DNA of 18,730 nucleotides. Origin: Clostridium sp. CAG:138 (GTDB lineage Bacteria > Bacillota > Clostridia > Christensenellales > CAG-138). A model generated the notes under the pieces. The model saw only the letters and a list, made by a program, of their open reading frames with translations, was not told the DNA's origin and did no database searches. A program made the position numbers and the translations under genes. Every line of letters begins with the position of its first letter. The first letter of the stretch is position 1. Below are positions 14,922 to 18,730 of this stretch, piece by piece. The stretch covers positions 49,703-68,432 of the forward strand of contig FR879702.1 of the NCBI GenBank assembly GCA_000435055.1. Direction: 5' to 3'.

Positions 14922-15479
14922 ATGCTTATTTGTTCAACAAATGCAGGCTCATCGGAAAATCGCAGCCTGCTGAAAGAGCTGTATGATAAATACGGCAGAA
15001 CTGTGCTTGGGATTTGCTACGATATTTTGCGCAGCAGACATGATTCCGAGCTTGCAGTACAGGAAACTTTCCGCTTCATATACCGCACGGCGGATTCCTT
15101 GTGCCGCATTGATTCCGACGAAGTTTTACGGAGCTATATTGCCGTTTGCGCAAAGCATTGCGCAGCCAACATCGCAGAAAGATACAATGACGGCAGCACA
15201 GCACACATCGACAGTATGAATGCAGTGAACGATCTCGGAGTTTTGAGTGCATCGGAACTTGACTTTGATGAGTTTTCGGTCGACAGGGCAGCGGCTGCGG
15301 TATCAAAACTCGATGATTCACAACGTGAGATCCTTTTTTTGAGGTATTGCTGTGAATTGCCTGTTCAGGATACAGCCGAATTGTTCCGGGTGACTCAACC
15401 CGAGATGTCGGCAAAAATCCGTTATGCACTTGCCGCACTCAGATATGCAATCAACAATGACGGAGGTTCCGACAAATGA
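14922..15479 (+). CDS. ECF-type RNA polymerase sigma factor (sigma-70 family)
   Basis: 185 residues with the two-domain plan of an ECF sigma factor. Region 2 is at about 18-85: LYDKYGRTVLGICYDILRSR, then the SELAVQETFRFIYR stretch that corresponds to the family's A-x-x-x-VQE-x-F core-binding and -10-recognition segment. A variable linker follows. Region 4 is at about 125-178: LDDSQREILFLRYCCELPVQ, then DTAELFRVTQPEMSAKIRYA, the helix-turn-helix that reads the -35 box. The protein would direct RNA polymerase to a small regulon. Its stop codon overlaps the start of the following membrane protein by four bases (ATGA). That is the usual arrangement for a sigma factor and its membrane-bound partner, so an anti-sigma relationship is likely but inferred. 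Region 4 is somewhat diverged, with RVTQPEMSAKI where G-x-S-x-x-x-V-x is common. Confidence 0.8.
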   Translation: MLICSTNAGSSENRSLLKELYDKYGRTVLGICYDILRSRHDSELAVQETFRFIYRTADSLCRIDSDEVLRSYIAVCAKHCAANIAERYNDGSTAHIDSMNAVNDLGVLSASELDFDEFSVDRAAAAVSKLDDSQREILFLRYCCELPVQDTAELFRVTQPEMSAKIRYALAALRYAINNDGGSDK

Positions 15480-16432
15480 AAGAACAAGACAAAACATTGA
15501 AACAGGCTTTGCAAAAAGCTGCAAACGAAGGTGCAATAGCCGAAGATCCTTCGGTTGAGATAACACCATCCGCCGAGTTGGACAAAAAAATGAACGCATT
15601 TTTCGATTCCGTCGAGAGCCGAAATGCCGAATCGACCGAACAGCAGTATACATCCGACAAATCCGGAACTGTCGGAAGTAACTACAGTGACGTGCTTTTG
15701 GATGCATTCGAAAGCGACATCGCGGATTATGATCGCGACTATGATGATCCCGACACCGTTGAATCCAAAAATCAGGGTGATTCAAATGCAGTCGGTTTCG
15801 GCGGAAAAATCCGCAGCCTGTTCGTTCCGTTTTCGCGTCGAACTGTCGGCGTGATTCTGTTTGCAATAGCAGGTGTTCTGCTTGTTGTAAGTCTTGTTTC
15901 AATGGCCAAAACAGCTGCTGTAAATCACAAACATGATTCGAACCCGACACCGAGCGAGCAGCCGACCTTGAGCGGTACCGCTATTCCGGAAGGCGGCACG
16001 CCGACTCCGCGGATCGACGGAAAAGACACGGATTCAACGGCTCAGCCCGGGATAACAAAAAATCCTAACGGCACACCGGGCCCCGGAGATTTCCGCACGT
16101 CCGCACCTGTTTCCGGCGCGCCTACTTCGGCACCGGTTACCGATGCACCCAAAACGCAGATACCCGCACCGGCCACAACAACGCCCGGCGGAGGCGGCAG
16201 ACCGACAAATCCGCCCGCAACACCGACAACGGCACCTTCAACAGATGAACCGATCGTTCGCCCCACACCCGGAGACGAACCGACGGAACCCATAACGGAT
16301 TCGCCGACCGATGAACCTGTTGTGACGGATGTGCCGACCGATGAACCCGAACCTCCGACGGAAGAACCCGCACCCGAACCGACGGAAGCTCCCACCGAAC
16401 CTCCCGTGACGCCGGAAGAGCCGGGGGAATGA
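15476..16432 (+). CDS. Single-pass membrane protein with Thr/Pro-rich outer domain, candidate anti-sigma factor
   Basis: 318 residues and not recognisable as a named family. An acidic, mostly helical cytoplasmic part (about 1-120) has a short basic stretch (KIRSLFVPFSRR, 111-122) just before one membrane helix (about 124-144). This fits the N-in, C-out topology of membrane anti-sigma factors. I see no zinc-finger H-x3-C-x2-C motif. The outer part (about 150-318) is low complexity, dominated by Thr, Pro, Glu and Asp with repeated TDEP, TDVPT and EPTEAPTEP units. It ends without an LPxTG sorting signal or a folded domain. The start ATG overlaps the sigma-factor stop, implying translational coupling. 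The most likely role is to hold the sigma factor at the membrane and respond to wall stress. It could instead be a structural surface protein. Confidence 0.75.
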   Translation: MKEQDKTLKQALQKAANEGAIAEDPSVEITPSAELDKKMNAFFDSVESRNAESTEQQYTSDKSGTVGSNYSDVLLDAFESDIADYDRDYDDPDTVESKNQGDSNAVGFGGKIRSLFVPFSRRTVGVILFAIAGVLLVVSLVSMAKTAAVNHKHDSNPTPSEQPTLSGTAIPEGGTPTPRIDGKDTDSTAQPGITKNPNGTPGPGDFRTSAPVSGAPTSAPVTDAPKTQIPAPATTTPGGGGRPTNPPATPTTAPSTDEPIVRPTPGDEPTEPITDSPTDEPVVTDVPTDEPEPPTEEPAPEPTEAPTEPPVTPEEPGE

Positions 16433-16533
16433 AATGAAAACCGACCTCGAACAACCGATTGTTATCTGTTTGACCTTTGATTGAAGGTTAATTCGCAACA
16501 GCCATTGATAGAATTTCGGAAACGATCGTAAAC

Positions 16534-16579
16534 AACAAAAGACTGCAGAACCATGTGATGAGTTTTGCAGTCTTTTGTT
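16534..16579. terminator. Bidirectional terminator between the sigma operon and pyrI
   Basis: AACAAAAGACTGCA (16534-16547) and its exact reverse complement (16566-16579) form a 14-bp stem with an 18-base loop. T-rich arms serve both strands. It lies between the stop at 16432 (plus) and the pyrI stop at 16634 (minus). A second small hairpin, ACCGTG (16589-16594) with CACGGT (16606-16611), sits closer to pyrI. The remaining bases of 16433-16633 hold only an ACCTT/AAGGT hairpin. Confidence 0.8.
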
Positions 16580-16633
16580 CACTTATTCACCGTGATTAGT
16601 ATTAACACGGTTCAAACTTTCGATGATTAACAG

Positions 16634-17053
16634 TTAATTGGAAGCTTTCGTGTCGCAGTACATGCAGCGATACTCGCCTTTTTCCGCATCTGTAAGCACA
16701 AAAACGTGATGAATTTCCTGTTCGGTGGTGGTAATGCAGCGCGGGTTTTTGCATTTAAGAATGTCAACGATTTTTTCGGGCAGTTCAACATTGCGTTTTT
16801 CAAGAACTCTTCCGTCACGGATTACATTTATCGTTGCCGTGGGACAAACGAAGCTCAGAACACCGAGATCGAGATCCTTGTCGGATGCAATTTTGATAAT
16901 GTCTTTTGTTCCCGTGCGCGTGCTTGCAGCATTGCGTATAATCGCGACCTGACAATCAAGCTTGTCCAGATTCAACATGTTGTAAACCTGCATAGCTTTG
17001 CCGGCAGTAATGTGGTCGATAACGATACCGTTTCTGATTGCGTCAATATTCAT
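16634..17053 (-). CDS. pyrI: Aspartate carbamoyltransferase regulatory subunit
   Basis: 139 residues. It is the allosteric chain of class B aspartate transcarbamoylase, binding CTP or ATP in its N-terminal domain (MNIDAIRNGIVIDHITAGKA, matching the family's I-x-x-G-x-VIDHI start). Its C-terminal zinc domain binds the catalytic trimers. The four zinc ligands are present: C101-x4-C106 and C130-x2-C133. The protein is somewhat shorter than the E. coli chain (153 residues), mainly at the ends. The ATG at 17053 has AAAGGAG seven bases upstream. It lies 34 bp downstream of pyrB and is the last gene of the pyrE-pyrB-pyrI set. Its presence means the enzyme in this organism is probably feedback-regulated, unlike the unregulated PyrB trimer of Bacillus. 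Confidence 0.95.
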   Translation of the reverse strand: MNIDAIRNGIVIDHITAGKAMQVYNMLNLDKLDCQVAIIRNAASTRTGTKDIIKIASDKDLDLGVLSFVCPTATINVIRDGRVLEKRNVELPEKIVDILKCKNPRCITTTEQEIHHVFVLTDAEKGEYRCMYCDTKASN

Positions 17054-17087
17054 TGTTTGCTCCTTTCAAAATCCATTTTTTCATTGT

Positions 17088-18011
17088 TCAAACTTCGACG
17101 GCGATGTCAAGCAGTTTCATGATGAGTGCCATACGGATAAATTTGCCGTAGCGTGCCTGACGGAAATAACACGCGCGCGGGTCGTCATCAACCGCGACGG
17201 AAATCTCATTGACACGGGGCAGGGGATGCAAAACTATAAGGTCCTGCTTCGCAAGAGCCATTTTTTCCGGTGTAAGAATGTAGCAATCCTTAAGTCGCAG
17301 GTAGTCCTCCTCATTGAAGAATCGTTCACGTTGGACTCTCGTCATATAAAGAACATCAAGCTTGTCCATAACACCGTCAAGAGTTGTGGTTTGCTCATAC
17401 GGAATACCTTTGTTTTTGATATATGCATTTTTTACGTAGCTTGGAACTTTCAACTCTTCCGGAGAAATCAAGACGAACTTGATTCCCTCATAGCGGCTCA
17501 TTGCAGCAATCAGTGAATGCACCGTACGTCCAAACTTCAAATCACCGCATACACCTATTGTGAGATTATCAAAATGACCCTTTTCACGCTTAATTGTCAA
17601 AAGGTCGGTGAGAGTTTGTGTCGGATGGTTGTGCCCGCCGTCACCTGCATTGATAATCGGGACGGAGGCTTTCGCTGCTGCAACAAGAGGTGCGCCTTCT
17701 TTCGGGTGACGCATTGCAATTATATCGGAATAACCGCTCACAACCGCAACGGTGTCACCGACGCTTTCACCTTTTGCAGCGGAACTCGAGCTTGCTTCGG
17801 AGAAACCGAGAACCCTTCCGCCGAGTTCAAGCATTGCAGCTTCAAAGGAAAGACGGGTGCGTGTGCTGGGTTCAAAGAACAGAGTTGCAAGAGTCTTATA
17901 TTTGCAGGCTTCACGATAAAGCTCAGGGTGTTCAATGATGTTGTTTGCAACTGCAATCATTTCATCAATTTCCGCAGTGGAAAGATCGAGAATGTCGATA
18001 AGGTTTTTCAT
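17088..18011 (-). CDS. pyrB: Aspartate carbamoyltransferase catalytic subunit
   Basis: 307 residues, the normal length. The enzyme condenses carbamoyl phosphate with aspartate to N-carbamoyl-L-aspartate, the committed step of pyrimidine synthesis. The carbamoyl phosphate loop S49-T-R-T-R53 in FFEPSTRTRLSFE is intact. The mobile-loop lysine K80 lies in SSSSAAKGES. Other signatures are DGGHNHPTQTLTDLL (124-138), FGRTVHSL (160-167) and the aspartate-side LHPLPRVNEI (261-270). ATG 18011 begins one base after the pyrE stop. Its ribosome site GGAGG lies inside the end of pyrE, so the two are likely translationally coupled. It should form trimers joined by PyrI dimers. Confidence 0.97.
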   Translation of the reverse strand: MKNLIDILDLSTAEIDEMIAVANNIIEHPELYREACKYKTLATLFFEPSTRTRLSFEAAMLELGGRVLGFSEASSSSAAKGESVGDTVAVVSGYSDIIAMRHPKEGAPLVAAAKASVPIINAGDGGHNHPTQTLTDLLTIKREKGHFDNLTIGVCGDLKFGRTVHSLIAAMSRYEGIKFVLISPEELKVPSYVKNAYIKNKGIPYEQTTTLDGVMDKLDVLYMTRVQRERFFNEEDYLRLKDCYILTPEKMALAKQDLIVLHPLPRVNEISVAVDDDPRACYFRQARYGKFIRMALIMKLLDIAVEV

Positions 18012-18012
18012 A

Positions 18013-18681
18013 TTAGTTATTTCCTCCGTTTATCCATGAAATATCTGACGGGTTATTGCGAAAAGCAATAAGCCTTGCAATATCCCCGGGTTTAATGATG
18101 TTTTTTTCTGCCGCAACATGGACGACAGTATCGAAATCAGTAAGGCTGATGTTTTTAACTTTTGCATCTGCAAGCCTGTCAATTGATTTTTGCATTCCGT
18201 ATGTAAAAATACTGACAATGCCGAGCACCTCCGCTCCCGCTTCGCGCAAAGCTTCAACAACATCAATAACGCTGCCGCCTGTTGAAATCAGATCTTCAAC
18301 CACAACAACCTTTTGTCCTGCTTCAAGCTTGCCCTCAATTTGATTACCCCTGCCGTGATCCTTGGCGGAATTGCGAACGTAGCCCATGGGCAATCCCAGA
18401 ATATGCCCCGTTATTGCAGCGTGTGCAATTCCGGCCGTGCTTGTTCCCATGAGAACCTCTGCCTCGGGATAGTCGGTGCGAATTATTTCTGCAAGAGAGT
18501 TTTCAATGTTGTTTCGAACATCGGGCGCTGTTAAAGTCAATCTGTTATCGCAATAAATCGGGCTTTTAATTCCGCTTGCCCATGTGAACGGCTTGTCCGG
18601 ACTCAGAAAAACTGCTCCGATCGAAAGCAGCTCGTCCGCAACAACAGCTGCCCTGTTTGTGCAATCCGTTTTTTTATCCAT
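18013..18681 (-). CDS. pyrE: Orotate phosphoribosyltransferase
   Basis: 222 residues. It transfers the phosphoribosyl group of PRPP to orotate, giving orotidine 5'-monophosphate. The PRPP-binding signature VVVVEDLISTGGS is at 125-137. The catalytic loop with K106 and H109 lies in RNSAKDHGRGNQIEG, and the substrate segment reads FTWASGIKSPIYCDNR (33-47). ATG 18681 has AGGAAAGGAC upstream. It is followed after one base by pyrB. Placing pyrE upstream of pyrB-pyrI suggests a longer pyrimidine operon whose other genes may lie beyond the right edge, but that cannot be seen here. Confidence 0.96.
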   Translation of the reverse strand: MDKKTDCTNRAAVVADELLSIGAVFLSPDKPFTWASGIKSPIYCDNRLTLTAPDVRNNIENSLAEIIRTDYPEAEVLMGTSTAGIAHAAITGHILGLPMGYVRNSAKDHGRGNQIEGKLEAGQKVVVVEDLISTGGSVIDVVEALREAGAEVLGIVSIFTYGMQKSIDRLADAKVKNISLTDFDTVVHVAAEKNIIKPGDIARLIAFRNNPSDISWINGGNN

Positions 18682-18730
18682 GTGTATAAACTGTCCTTTC
18701 CTGTTAGTGTATACTGATTTTAAGAGTAAT
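18682..18730 (-). promoter_or_regulatory. Upstream edge of pyrE
   Basis: The last 49 bases hold the pyrE ribosome site and a TATACA-like sequence on the minus strand (about 18708-18713), a possible -10 box. Any -35 box or attenuator would partly lie outside the window, so promoter identity is uncertain. Confidence 0.3.

Overview
The window looks like a chromosomal segment of a Bacillota (Clostridia-type) bacterium, probably an uncultured gut or host-associated lineage. This is an inference. It rests on consensus sigma-A-like promoters (TTGACA-17-TATACT type), AAAGGAG-type ribosome sites, intrinsic terminators with T tracts, a class III fructose-1,6-bisphosphatase, a DUF378 protein, an ECF-type sigma factor with a coupled membrane protein, and Thr/Pro-rich surface linkers of the kind common in clostridial envelope proteins. 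I see no rRNA, tRNA, insertion sequence, phage gene or CRISPR array.

Layout, left to right. 1-111 may be the tail of a plus-strand gene. 411-1649 (minus) is a major facilitator transporter, with a near-consensus promoter and a perfect 14-bp inverted repeat in its leader. 1969-2190 (plus) is a small DUF378 membrane protein. 2303-3727 (minus) is a MATE efflux protein. 4221-6230 (plus) is a D,D-carboxypeptidase with an extra C-terminal region and an Arg-rich tail. 6354-7148 (minus) is a GNAT acetyltransferase lying downstream of 7216-9243 (minus), a class III fructose-1,6-bisphosphatase whose leader carries a terminator-like hairpin. 9435-10817 (minus) is an NlpC/P60 peptidoglycan hydrolase, divergent from 11124-13118 (plus), a transketolase. 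13384-14808 (plus) is a second MATE protein. 14922-15479 and 15476-16432 (plus) are an ECF-like sigma factor and an overlapping single-pass membrane protein. 16634-18681 (minus) is the pyrimidine cluster pyrE-pyrB-pyrI.

Functionally the window mixes central carbon metabolism (fbp, tkt), de novo pyrimidine synthesis (pyrE, pyrB, pyrI), cell-wall remodelling (D,D-carboxypeptidase, NlpC/P60 hydrolase), export (one MFS, two MATE) and a candidate envelope-sensing sigma system. Fructose 6-phosphate made by the bisphosphatase is a transketolase substrate, and pentose phosphates ultimately supply the PRPP used by PyrE. The genes sit in separate transcription units, however, so no dedicated pathway operon is implied beyond pyrE-pyrB-pyrI.

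I found no clearly new multi-gene system. The most distinctive items are the sigma/membrane-protein pair, the leader hairpin of fbp, the structured region downstream of transketolase, and the unusual C-terminus of the carboxypeptidase.
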